64,000 nucleotides of DNA from Hetaerina americana (Eukaryota > Arthropoda > Insecta > Odonata > Calopterygidae). The stretch spans positions 35,079,836 through 35,143,835 of the forward strand of contig JAKTNV010000005.1 of the NCBI GenBank assembly GCA_022747635.1. The letters run 5' to 3'. The notes beneath the pieces were generated by a model. The model was given only the letters and a program-made list of their open reading frames with translations. It was not told the origin of the DNA and did not search any database. Both the position numbers and the translations under genes were made by a program. Position 1 is the first letter of the stretch; every line of letters starts with the position of its first letter. Below are positions 38,989-50,700 of this stretch, piece by piece.

Positions 38989-39148
38989 CTTATGTCTAAA
39001 TAAATAATACAGTATTAAATTTATGCTACCAAATTAATAGCTCCTCATATATGGTCAGCATTTAGCTACTTATGTCTAAATAAATAATACAGTATTAAAT
39101 TTATGCTACCAAATTAATAGCTCCTCATATATGGTCAGCATTTAGCTA
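38989..39148. repeat. Perfect 80-bp tandem duplication
   Basis: Bases 38989-39068 are repeated without a single difference at 39069-39148. The unit begins CTTATGTCTAAATAAATAAT and ends CATTTAGCTA. There is no coding capacity. Perfect identity suggests a recent duplication or an assembly artefact. Confidence 0.95.
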
Positions 39149-42100
39149 AGGAATATTTACAATTGTAATACTGTGTCCCAGAGTGTATTCTTGTATTTTA
39201 TTAAAACATAAATCATCGATTCCGTCCTTTAGCGATATGCCAAAAGGATTTCTCTTCCGCATCCGTCATAGAGACAAGCTTCCGATAAGATATGTCATTC
39301 ACCCAAGTCAGCCTGTCTTCCTGAATTCCTCGCTTAAGACGCCCCCTTTTCTCAGCTGCATCAATCAGTGATTATAATCGGACACCCTTTGCCTAATTTC
39401 TCATTGGCTGACTTTTTCTATTCTTTTTACCAATTGTATTCAGCACAGTAAATTTCTGTGCATTTCTTCCATTTGATATCTATCTTTTTAGCCATATGAA
39501 GGGCGTACGGATTGATAGGTTAGAGCCTACTGCTCCCCATCTCACTTCAAATTTTGGATTTTAAATATCCCCTTTTCAAAGATAAACTGCTATCCCCGAA
39601 TGAGAAGGAAATCATCTCGTGTTAATAGAGGAAGCGCAAAAGGATATTCATTGCAGGAATTAATCCAGTTTTCGTGGAAACGATCAGACGTTAATATCTC
39701 TCGAGTTTAAACTGATCGCGCATCGGGAAAATGATTGATTCTGAAGTCGTAAGAAAATCCAGATAAAATTTTGACGACTATTCTTCTATGAATAAATAAA
39801 AAAATAAAAGAAATAATTCTACGAGTTCCTGCATAGGCTGTCTCAATTTCAAGAGGAATCAAAGGAGTGAAGGTGCCTTAACCTCTGATCCCCATTCACT
39901 CATGACATCGACCCGAAGTCTTGTGGTAGGAAGGTGGGAAAGAAGCAGATGTGCTGCGGAGAAAGGCTTGAAAACTCACCGACGTATCTCTATCTCGCAT
40001 GTCAAAATGAGGTGAGAGCCAAGATGTTCATTTCGTTACCAGAACAGCTGCAGAGGATTTGCATTGCAATAAATCGTGAGATTCTTTTCAATTAAAAATA
40101 TATTGGAGAGCTCGCTTCACTCACGAGGCAAATGTTGCAGTTTGAATAAGTGATTTCTTTCATGATATGCTGGACATTTTCCATTTCAGCAGTTTTACCT
40201 GCACGATACCTAGTTTGCGATCCCCAAACCTTGATAGGGTGTCATCGAATATTTTTTTAAATGTACTTTTGCAAAGAATAAAATGAAACGTATTAATATC
40301 AATCCCCTTTCTACCAATCTTAATCGGAGTATTCTACAACATAATTTTACTACATTCTTTCCGCATTCGACCGCATGCTTGAAGAATTCATACAGTCAAT
40401 GGTTTAGCTTAATTAAAATATCGGTAAAGTCGTTGGTAATCGACTACGAGCATAGAATAGAAAGTAAATTTTAACAATATTTTTTAAAAATTAGCTACAA
40501 GTGGCTCTTATATTATTTTGTACTCTCAATGCTGCGTAAAATAGCTACAACTCTACATTGTAATTTCCTAAAATCACCAAAATCAAATGCTGTTCAAAAA
40601 GGAAGAATGTTGACGGAGAGAGATATACTCTTATATTCATTCGCTGATTTACTGCTAACCTGTATAAACCCGTTTGCTTCATAATCGCGGTTTGCGTGAG
40701 TCACAGTTTTCTTAAAGATAGATCCCTAATAGCCTTGGCAAATAGTGCAGGTAGGAGGGGGTCCCGGAGAGTGCCGTCCTCATTTTTGCCGAAAGTATGG
40801 GTTATGCCTTATTCACTCTTACAGCCACAATTATATTAAAATAGATGGAGGTGGTCGCAGTGCTTCGGAAAAAACATTTTCATGGAAACGATTATGTACT
40901 GTCATACATTATCTTCCACAAGCAATTACTTATTCTGATTGTTGTACATGACTGACAAAATTTCTCTCACAGTGAATTAACTCCGTTGCGTCGACTCGAA
41001 AAACCCGTACTTTCGGCTTGTTCTCTGGATTGACCGATGTGTTCCGATGCGGCACGCTAAAAAAATGTGTTAGGTAAGTAAACATCTGGGGTCATTGAAT
41101 TTACAGTCAGGATAATGTCTGACTAACCCACTGCTCAGAGCACACCCTATGCGCTCTCTAACTAAACGTACCCTCTACTTTTTTAGCGCTTATTTTCCTC
41201 CACTGCGTTTCACTAACCCTAGAGCACCCTTGGCGGCACCGTTTTTATCTTACCTTTCTTCCTCTTGTTCTTACAATAACGACGATGAACCCTAGTATTA
41301 AATATGACCAAGTCTATCACATTAATACTTTTTAGTGTATACGTGCAATTCTCTTTGCTTACTGAAAAGTCTACTGCCCGATATTTCCTTGGGTTTAATT
41401 TTGGATTGTATTCAGTACACGAATAGTGAATAATAAATAGCTTGTAAGTATTTTGCAAACTGAATTTCTACCTATATGATACGAGTATTAGGTGCCCTAG
41501 GACAAATTTCATAGAGATATTTTCTGCAATCAATATGATTTATGTGCATAATGAGTTGTAAAATAATTAAAATCCTGTAATGAGGAACGCTAGAAATTAT
41601 TTATACATTCAATTACGTGATTATATATTGTGAGTCATCTTAATCCAACCGTATTGGAGAATATTATTCACCTTATTATGTAAGCTTAACACTTATTTCA
41701 TATCCTTGTTAGTAATACGGAATTTTGGAGTCAAAAGTTCTATCTATATTTTTGTCAAAATACGAAAGAGATGCATTCGTCTATACCCTACTCCCAATTA
41801 GAGATTATAAAGACACATCTGTATTTCACAGATGCTCAGTATTTGTTGCGACCATTCGTTTCGTGTGAGCTGTTACTTCATCAAAATCGCGGTCCTTAAG
41901 AGACAAAAGATAATTCTTAGAGATATTTTTAAAACTCGTGGAAGATTCCATTATCGAATATATATAGAATATATATGAAATATTACTGAAGTTATCTTGC
42001 ACATTGAACCAATTTCGCAGTTCAGCAAAAATGACGTGGGGAATAATTTATTCACTTATCATGAGTAATTCATCTTCAATAGAGCATTGAGTTTTCTCCA

Positions 42101-42189
42101 AAAAACAACCAAACTTATTTTCTCATATATGGGGTATTGACAGCATTAGGTGTCGAAATCGGGTGCGGATTAACTAATCCACCGGCCAT
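39149..42189. other. No recognisable gene; AT-rich DNA
   Basis: About 3 kb with only short frames on both strands. No repeat longer than background, RNA box or transposon motif was recognised. Confidence 0.55.
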
Positions 42190-42780
42190 ACGCGATGGAA
42201 AGCCATAAAAATCCTCATTCAAAAAGATGGCCATCGGCCATGCAAATGGGTTTACTGTTTCTTTCCCAGGAATGCAGGAGGGCAGAATTTTGCACGGGGC
42301 TGAACGGGCGACGTAGGAGGACGGAGAAAGGTGGAAATCCGAAACGGGAATGTGAGGCGTGGGCGACACGGGACGAAGACCCAATTCCGTCCGGCCACAC
42401 CTCTTGTGAGCCTGCGGTGAATACCAAAGGAGGGGGGAGGAAGGGATGACCCTCGGAGCGTGAAACCAAAAGAATTTAATGAATTTTGAAGGGGGATGGT
42501 GGGGAGGAAAGTGACGGGAAAGGGTTGGGAAAGAGAGGGGAAGAAGGATTTGGAATGGAAGGGGAAGGAAAAGCTGGTCAGCACCGCGGACACGAGGATT
42601 GAGGAGCACGATGAAGAACGCTCACGAGCGTGCTAGGGCATATAAGAGAGAGAGAGAGAGAGAGAAAGAGAGATTGTCATCTCCGCGACGGTGGATGTAA
42701 AATTACCTGGCGCGAGCAACTCGAGGAAGATGATTGCCGAGCGGACGGATGAGGTGTAAATGCAGCTTGAATGGAAGAGG
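42190..42780. other. GC-rich island ending in TATA-like box and GA repeat
   Basis: The plus strand is G-rich with frequent CpG. Near 42639-42646 the sequence CATATAAG precedes a GA microsatellite. The 113- and 164-codon minus-strand frames are Pro/Ser/Phe-rich products of this bias. TATA followed by GAGA repeats resembles some insect promoters, but no transcript or gene downstream supports it. Confidence 0.35.
42645..42672. repeat. GA microsatellite
   Basis: A run of GA dinucleotides with one interruption (AAAG). GAGA-type tracts can bind GAGA factor in insects; here function is unknown. Confidence 0.9.
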
Positions 42781-43684
42781 ATGACAGTTATGAATAGCAT
42801 TCAGGGACATGAATTGTAGTTCCCATCTTTCCCTCGAGAGCTGCAAGACATCTGTGGTAAGTGGAGATGTTGTTGATCACGTTGAAATGCCCCTTGCGGT
42901 TTTCCTTTTCAAGCAATCTTCGTAAAAAGAGGGTTCGATAATGGCTCGTCAGTTCCGAAGTTCTCGATTTAAACCAGATTTTGCAGGGCATTGTGGGGCA
43001 ATTCCCATTTTCAAGACATTCCTACCTTTCCGTGCCAACCTTCAAGCATGGATAAAGCTGCGCAAAAGTAGCGCATGCAAAACGAGCACAGAATAGATCT
43101 GATTTTTTACCACTCAGCGGTCACGAACAGTGCGGAAAAAGATTCCTCGCGTCATTCTCTTCCGTAGTCTCTTCTCCCTCAACTAGTAAATGCGGTTTCA
43201 CCTTTCAATGCCGTGAGAGTTTTGAATAATCACCGCGGTGTCAAATTCTAGACTGAAGGATTGAAATTTTTCATCGGAAATGTCTTTAATTCACTCTCCA
43301 TGTCCAGTATTGAGAGACTCAGGTTGAACAAAATTCATGATTTCATTCGTCCACTCGATTTTGTCGGTACCTACATTGGACACTTCCAGCCTGAGCGGTG
43401 GGCTATTTTTGATTAGACCTATCCATTATTCGTTAAAAAACAGACTTAACATTTTCCTCAAGAAAAATAATTTATTCACGATCCAGGACACAGATTTCAA
43501 TGTGGGTACATAATTGACAGGTGATCACCCTGATAATGAGGTATCCACGTTCAACCCGCCTCAGTGAATTAATAATTATATTTGTGGGAAATTACATGTC
43601 TATTTTTTATCCCAATATCTGATGTAGCCCAATATCCACTCAGTATGGAACAAATCTTTAAGACTAGTACACATAGTACTAGTT
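42781..43684. other. No recognisable gene
   Basis: Mixed-composition DNA with short frames only. An 8-bp-arm palindrome, ACTAGTAC/GTACTAGT, lies at 43663-43683 next to the SINE fragment that follows. Confidence 0.5.
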
Positions 43685-43940
43685 ATCAGGGGGACGAATG
43701 ACAGCTGAGGTCATTTTCACCCTTAGGGATGGCTGTGGTTGACCTGGTAGGGATAGGATTTTCGGGAGATAGTAGAAGGGTGGAGGGAAACCCAACTTCG
43801 GTACCTACCTAGTCACCATAGTGAAAGGTGCCAAGGGATCACAAAATTTAACGACCCGTCCGACGGGCGGCATGCCAGGTTCATTCACTTGGTTCCATAC
43901 CTACTCTCCCGCCGCGTGGAGAGAAATCACTCGAAGGGCA
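43685..43940 (-). mobile_element. SINE family B, diverged partial copy
   Basis: Aligns with the body of the complete copy at 21.77 kb: shared blocks include ATGACAGCTGAGGTCATTT-like, GGTGGAGGGAAACCC, GGTGCCAAGGGATC and the GTCCGACGGGCGGC block near 43858. The tRNA-like head is not recognisable at the right-hand end, so the copy is 5'-truncated or belongs to another subfamily. No clear target duplication. Confidence 0.65.
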
Positions 43941-45866
43941 GCGCTTGAGGTAGTGTGGAGATATCTGGATGAATTGGTACGAATAAACTAATTAGTCATT
44001 CGTCCTGTACAATTTGGCCGAGCAGAAATCCTACCAGCAATCGTGATCGTAGGAAATGCCGGAATATTTTAAGATCATGGAAAAGTTCCTAAAATAAATG
44101 GAAGATAAATTAAAACTTCTGAGCCCGAGAACCAACCCCATTCGTCATCGGAAGTCGTCGTCTGCCACGGCATTAAATATGAAACGCCAGTTAGGAAAAC
44201 GAAATGTCCAGCGAGAGCGTATTCGGCTTTTGAGTTAAGGCCCGCCGTCCGCTACATCCGCTCGCCCCCGTGCCATTCTTCCTCAGAGAATGGGTATAAA
44301 CGGCGCCGAGTGGTCTTCCGCAGAAATTCAAGGAAACTTAATTATAGAGAGGGCCCCACCGCGGCGAAGCGACGCATTACGCCCTCCCGGGATATAAGAA
44401 GCCAGGGACACAAGAGCGCACTCGCTCACGCGCATATATTACGAGGAGCTCGTGGTCAAAGAATGAGAGCATAATAATAAACGCACCAGGGGGTATGGCT
44501 TAATTAGATATAATTTATGGACCTCATTGTGCGGGGAAATATAGCATCGTTATTTTTTTTGAAAGCATTTGAGAATAGAGAGAGAGGTATTTGCATATCT
44601 TCCTTCGGCTCGCGACGAGAGACCTCCCCGGTCGATTGTAATATATTCATGGTGGAGGTGCGTGGATGGTGTCTGAAAGGAGAGTGGGAGGGAGGAAGAG
44701 GAGGGAGACGAGAGGGACAAAACTCGAGGTGGCCAAATATACATTAGCACCTCTTGCGAAGTGTGATAAGCTCGGGGGGATCGACGTAGAGGGTGTGGCG
44801 GGGAGGGTTGCTATGAACACGCGGAGGGAAGTTTGGAGTTTGGGCGAGTACATGTGCCCGCTCGAGTGCTAGTGGTTGAATTCGAGCGAAAAATTGTCCA
44901 TATCCGACAGTTTTATAGTAGTATTAGGGGGCACTGGCCCATGGTGGCCAATGGCGACCCGACACCCTGACTGCCCTCGCTTCGGCCGTTCCACTGACAC
45001 TCTGACAAGGATGCTTTTTGGCGGAGATTCGGACGTCGAAGGCTTTTTTTCAACTTCCTTTTATATATTACTTAGTTAACTTCTTTATTTCTTCGTGGAA
45101 TATCTCTAATTAAACTGATGTCACTGTTTTTGAAAGAATTAACTTCTTAATTTTAGTTATTAGATTTTATTTTCACGCTACAATGACAACTTACAAATGA
45201 TTCAAGTGCTTTAATCACATTGGAAAATGAATAAACATGGAGAAGAAGCGTCTCGTAAACGGTCGTCGTTTGTAAATAAAAAAAGAAAGGATTAAAAGAT
45301 TCATAGATCCATAGAGTCCTAAAAAACGGTTGGGTTGTGGAAGTGGGAGCTTTTTAAACATTGCTGAAATTGAGGTATTTTTTTTAATACTTTGTAAATG
45401 TCCTCGAAATCTCGAATAGAAAAAACGAGATGATAAAAATAAGAAAGCTTAAAAGAAAGGATTATCCAAGTTATTTTCTCCTGAACTTTATATTGAGTTC
45501 GTAAAATCATTATTTACAGTTTAATTTTGCATGCTAAATAAATCTTGCAGGCAATAAAAAGGAAATGTATACGCATTTGCAATGGAACTTGATGTGAATT
45601 ATTTGCAGTTGAATTTGAGACGTGCATTACGTCTATATCCTTACCTATTTATCTTTACAGTGGTAATATTTAGTCATGCGTAGAGTTAAATTTTTTTCGA
45701 CTTCTGGTTTTTAATAACCACTAAGCTCTGCAGAGAAACGTATGAAAAAGTTGCAGTTTTAGGTATTTTTATATAGGGCAGGATTATCCATTGGATGAGG
45801 AGACAGACAACTGAGAAAATTTCCATCAAGAATAGGTGGATTCTTCGGAAGAGGCAAGTTTTGTAG
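43941..45866. other. GC-rich island (44.1-44.9 kb) with TATA-like boxes; otherwise no gene
   Basis: Two TATA-like sequences lie in a CpG-rich setting: GGTATAAAC at about 44290 and GATATAAGA at about 44391, each followed about 25-35 bp later by CT-containing initiator-like sequence. No downstream coding frame is convincing. From 44.9 to 45.87 kb the DNA is AT-rich with no signals. Confidence 0.35.
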
Positions 45867-46105
45867 TGACTGGAGGGAGGGTGGAGAGAAAACCGGCGTC
45901 GGCATTGACATTCTTTTAGCGAAAGACTCTCAGGGGTCAAAATATAATGCGCCAACCGACGGACGGCGTAATCCGCTTCAAGTGCTTTCCACCTGGTACC
46001 CAAGTGGGAATAAGGACTGCCCTAAATTATTCTGTCACAGCCGGGATTTCAGCCCGGAATCAGAAGCCAGTACGCTAGTCACCGTAACGGCGCGATCATA
46101 TTCAC
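45867..46105 (-). mobile_element. SINE family B, partial copy with degraded head
   Basis: The body matches the 21.77-kb copy (GGTGGAGAGAAAACCGGCGTC, then CCGACGGACGGCGTA and CAAGTGC). The right end retains a degraded tRNA-like region: GCCGGGATTTCAGCCC replaces the B box, followed by GAAGCCAGTACGCTAG as in the complete copy. A short extra stretch near 45995-46045 interrupts the alignment. No target duplication found. Confidence 0.7.
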
Positions 46106-46164
46106 ATACCTTTGCCAATGAAGGCGCTCAGGAGACTTTTTCAGGGGAAAACCAATGGGTTTGA

Positions 46165-46245
46165 GATTCCTCTGAAAAAATATCTACCACCATTGAGATT
46201 CGAACCCAGTTCCTCGGGGTGAGAAGCCATTCCACCATCCATTTA
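46165..46245 (-). mobile_element. SINE family B, tRNA-like head fragment
   Basis: CCTCTGAAAAAATATCTACC and the following GATTCGAACCC (minus-strand B box GGGTTCGAATC) and GAGAAGCCA match 21990-22050 of the complete copy. Only the head and its junction with the body are present, about 60 bp beyond the previous fragment. Confidence 0.65.
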
Positions 46246-46992
46246 GTTGTATGCGAATGAAAACGATGAAGGTCGCTGGAAATTTCGTTATTAAAAATAT
46301 ATAGGATGGAAGTGTGGTTGGGGAGCAAGACGAGAGGCCGCGGAAACTACGACGATCCCGAGGGAGCCGTTCTTCAAATACTAAATACGCGGCGGAATTC
46401 GAAATCCACCGCAGCGGGCAGGAAATGGTTTCACGAGACTCCCCCCTGTCCCATGACTCCTTCGTACCCCTCCCCCGGGTGGTCTCCTCTCAGAAACGTC
46501 ATTAAGCCCTTCGCATTCCCCAATCTCACCCTTCCCCTAAAAATCCGCTAAGTCCTCCTCCCCTGTTACATTCGTCGCACCTTGCATTTACGTTTCACTC
46601 TTCTGGGTATGCATAGCGCCGAATTCAAAATACCTGCTTCTGCGCCATTCATTATCACCTAAAATAAATTTCGAATGTCGCACTTCACTCACGTAAGCAA
46701 TAAAATAGCCACAAAAACTTGTTAGTTTTTCAACTGAATATATGTGTGAAATGAGGTTTTTCTTGATTTTCTCTTTTTTACTAAGACCGTTGATACGATT
46801 TTTCAAAAATAGAACTATATCAAAATTCCTCCTAACCGTGGAAATTACAGTGACATAAATAATGCCATTCACAGATCTTAATCGTATAAGTAGTTAAAAT
46901 GTCAATTAGTACACCCTTTCTATACATATTCATATGATAATTTATATAAATGGATGATTATATAATTATATTAATTATCCATTTATACATCA
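46246..46992. other. No recognisable gene; short AT-rich hairpin
   Basis: The first ~320 bp is moderately GC-rich and the rest AT-rich. Around 46945-46986 ATAAATGGAT and ATCCATTTAT form an imperfect hairpin. No coding motif. Confidence 0.45.
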
Positions 46993-47100
46993 CCACCAAA
47001 GTTATCATCCCGAAGATTGGCTTGATACGCTCTTGATAGAGCTCAACCAATATAATAATAAGCCCAACGGCGTGTGAAATTCACACATCGGGGTAGGGGT
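46993..47100 (-). mobile_element. Family-A SINE/LINE shared 3' tail
   Basis: On the minus strand this segment (GTGTGAATTTCACACGCCGT, then GAGCTCTA and CAATCTTCGG) aligns with 62975-63065 and, more loosely, with the tail of the family-A SINE at 33890-34000. It lies immediately downstream of LINE-like C-terminal coding sequence on the same strand, so it may be the LINE's own 3' region and not a separate SINE. Confidence 0.6.
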
Positions 47101-47400
47101 GTCAGTACTTCATATGAATTTCTTATCATGTATTCCATCTTTTGATTCTCGCAACTCACCCTTGGTCTTCCTTGTAAAATTTCCCTTCCGGAGTTCCTTC
47201 CATTTTCAGTTAACCAATTCGCATCTCCAGTGAATTCTCCTCTTCTAGTTTTGGTCTTACATGGAATTCTCCAACCACCAACTCCTGAAAGGGTATTATC
47301 ATTGGTCAGTCTATACATGAATTTTATTTTCACCAATATTCAGTAAAACATTTCTATTCCGTCTAATCTACTTTTTACGTCTGCGATTGTTTTGCGACTT
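47101..47400 (-). pseudogene. Probable LINE C-terminal remnant
   Basis: The minus strand reads NGRNSGREILQGRPRVSC near 47140-47200, matching the EGKxxGRPRxxY element near the end of many LINE reverse-transcriptase proteins. Further upstream, VSRKTIADVKSRL at about 47365-47405 resembles the xxxTIAEIKSRIAxAK block. The parts are out of normal spacing and contain stops. It is only a small 3' fragment; clade unknown. The match is by eye to short motifs, so certainty is moderate. Confidence 0.4.
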
Positions 47401-49940
47401 ACATTGGCATACAAGTAAGGAGTCCAAATACAAAGGTCTTGCGAAAGGTTTACTTGTGTCTAAACTCGTTCTTCAAATTTTCTGTCAATCTCATCTTCTT
47501 TAATGCCCCTTACTTTTACTGATCATGTTGACCTAACAACCTATAGAGCCAATTTCTTCCACTTGTTCTAGCGTACCCTTCCTTAATTTACTTGAAAATT
47601 ATCTCTGTTGCTAAACAAGTTATTTCATTTTCAAATGCTCATTAATGTAATAAAACTTGAAATGTAAAATGAGAGAGTGACAATGAAAGTTCATTGAAAA
47701 CCTATCAAAAGATTGAAAAATATGAGATAGTAATTTTTAACAAAAGATCAAATTAGTTAACTTTAGCTAAAATTTTCGGTCATAAAACACAAACCGAAGT
47801 CATGTCATGGATGACGCGTTGTGAAAGGTTAACGAACTATAATTTATTTTCCTTTTACGCGGATAAAAAATACATTTTTCCCCAAGGCTTTTTAAATAAC
47901 TTGGTACCCAAAATATTTAACTTAATATGGCATTACTTAAACAATGATGTCAATGTTATCAAAATAATTATAAGTATCATGAAATAGTAATTTGCATTAG
48001 TAAACATGATAAAACAATAAAAAATAGATTACTTTCAAAGAAGGACACCTACTGTCTTATGTTATTAATTTTCCATATTTTCTCAAGCCATCGCCATATA
48101 CGCGTAAGCGTGACCTGTCGGGTAAAAACTACTTCTCCTGTGTATTAAATCTAACTTCATTCTTTTATGCGTTCATAAACTCTGTTAATGACGGCATGAA
48201 TACGACTGCTGAAATTCTCAGTCATTTCGTCAGATAAACTCGATGCCCCCTTCCCTTTCAAGAGGAACAAAGAAGATATGTCAACTCGAGACCTAATTAT
48301 CGTAATAATTATCAAGACTGCTTCACTATTTTAAAATTAAAAAATGTGAGCATTTCATGCTTGGGTTGGTAGAATAACTTTAGTACCAGTGAAGAACACA
48401 TGCGTAGGTTCATAGATATTTGATTACTCCTCCATAAATAATGCCTTGGTCGGAAATTACGTGCATCATCCCAACGCTCAAACAACTTTTCCATCGCCAC
48501 CTTTCTTCTTTAATTCAAATCTGATTCACCCCAAATATCTCAATGCAATCTCCTTTTAAGAATTCAGTCCACACGTCTGAGACATGAGACGCATTACGAC
48601 ATTCCGCCCTCCGGGTTTAAAGAGGTCATTAAAATGGTTGTAGGGAAGAAGTCTTTTCAAGTGTTTTAATCGTGAATCTTTTCCATTTTTTCCTTCATGA
48701 CATAATGTATAGCATTACATCCAAAAATATTCCATTACTTGCCACCTCTCGTCTTGAGTTGTAGCCAGTCGCATCACTCTTTATAGAAATTTAGGTACAT
48801 ACACCATAATGAACTGCATGATTAATTTTTTCTTCCCGGGGTTAGTTTGAATGGGAGGTGAAAAAAGGTGAACGAATAAGTTTAATTCAAAACTTGAAGA
48901 ATCTCTACATTGACAAAGGAGTGAAGTCATAGGACAATTTATCGAAGTATTTACTTGTCCTTCATCATAACACGGGTTAAAATTTCAAAACCGGGACAGC
49001 GAAACATCCCAAAAGGTATCAAATGTCTATCAATGGAAAGAAACAGCTGCAATATAATAAAGGAATACTGAAAGAAAAGGGGTATGGAAGAGGATCCTGA
49101 GCATATATTAAAATAATAACGTGGAGTGTGAATGCAGGAGCCGAGACATTTCGAAAATATGGAAAGGCTACTGAAGGGAGAAACAAAGACTAGTACAGCA
49201 GGTCAACCGTAGATTTGATTTGAAAACTTATTCAAATTTTTACGAATACGAGAAATTTATCTTTTTCTGAATAATTGACGCGGTGACAATGTGTAAAACT
49301 TCCCCAATTTATTACATGATAGCAAAATGCTTCTAGAGTATGCCAGGATAAGCTAAAATGCAACGTAATTATATGGTGGGATATAATTGAGTGTTTTTGT
49401 TAAAAAATCGTTTGAAAAGGGGGCATTGTATCAACTGTCAAAAGATAACTATAAACGAGTTGCGGTTCTCTGATTTTTTAAAATATTAGGATAACAAATA
49501 AGAATCGATCCACCAAGCAGATGTATGTGAGAAAATAGTTTTAAGAGAATGTGGTCTCTCTCTCTCTCTCTCTGTCCCTCGAACAATTTAATATCTGTCT
49601 ATAAACCGAGCAATTCACATAAAAATATAGAAATATGCATGACTGATGACAGAGCAGGAGAAAGACGTACTCAGGACAGTACGGAGGACACTAATTTAAG
49701 TGCTTCTTAAAATAACATAAGATATCGGTGGCTTTCATTTAGATTTTGCCTATTTCTACAGGAAAATACGCTAAGTGTACTTACTTACGTGACCGATGGA
49801 TGGCAGTCATGGAATATTGCATGGATGCATATTTAAACGCATCTTGTCAAGGAAAGTTTGTTTTCCCACATTGTTCAAAATTTAAACTCATACCAAGAGA
49901 GTGACGGGCGCAAAATTATCAAAATATGGAGCAAAATGGC
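47401..49940. other. No recognisable gene; contains a CT microsatellite
   Basis: AT-rich DNA. The first ~200 bp may extend the LINE remnant on the minus strand but no motif is readable. A CT repeat lies at about 49556-49574. No other signals. Confidence 0.5.
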
Positions 49941-50700
49941 GGACCCTACCGTGGCGACGATAAAAGCACGTGGAAAAGGACGGGATAAAATTTAGGAGAT
50001 GGATATTTGACCCTTTCGTCCCACCTTGGGGAAGACCTTGGGATGTTGATAACATACGTCGAGGGTGGGAGTATGGAGTGGGGGGGGACGGGAGAAAGGG
50101 GGTTCAACCAATAAATAGATGGAGGATTTAATGGCGCACGCTTCAGGTAGGGTGTCGGAGGGGGGGAGTGGGGAGTGAGGAGGTTCAGGAAAAGTGAGCG
50201 AGGATTAGGAAGAATGGAGGGAAGGAGGATATGGTGGGAAGGAATAAAGGGAAAGGGTGGGGGGGCGTGGTGATGGACGGGGTGAATAAAAGGGAGGAGG
50301 CCGCTCCTACCGGCCACGAAACAAGGGGGACCGGTTTTTCAGAGGCTATTTTTTTTAATGAGCTCCCGTTGAGCGCGATAGGAGAAAGAATCCCTTTGCG
50401 TTATCCTGCTGCCACCGCGTTACGACTGTACAATGTTCCCCCCGCCGCCGTTCCGACCACCTACTCTCACGCCACCCACCCCATTTCCCACCCTCCAGCT
50501 CCCCACTTCTCCACTCCCCATCCCCTCCCAACCCACCGTGCGCCTCCGTAAATTGCTCCCGGACAATATTTTCGGAGGGGGAGGCGATTGGATGGATCGG
50601 AAAGTTACCGCCGTTGATCGCGATTGTGCGCTTTGTCCGAGGGAGCCGAGCGGGGACATGAAGAGCGGGAATTTGTGAAAGTGACGTCCGAATTTTTAGG
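49941..50700. other. GC-rich island, strand-asymmetric
   Basis: G-rich up to about 50340, then C-rich up to about 50560, with numerous CpGs. The 80-123-codon frames on both strands are Pro/Ser/Gly/Arg-rich shadows and are not called as genes. Confidence 0.4.

Noticed and set aside
42115..42609. 164-codon minus-strand open frame
   Set aside because: Lies in a G-rich island; Pro/Ser/Phe-rich composition mirrors base skew.
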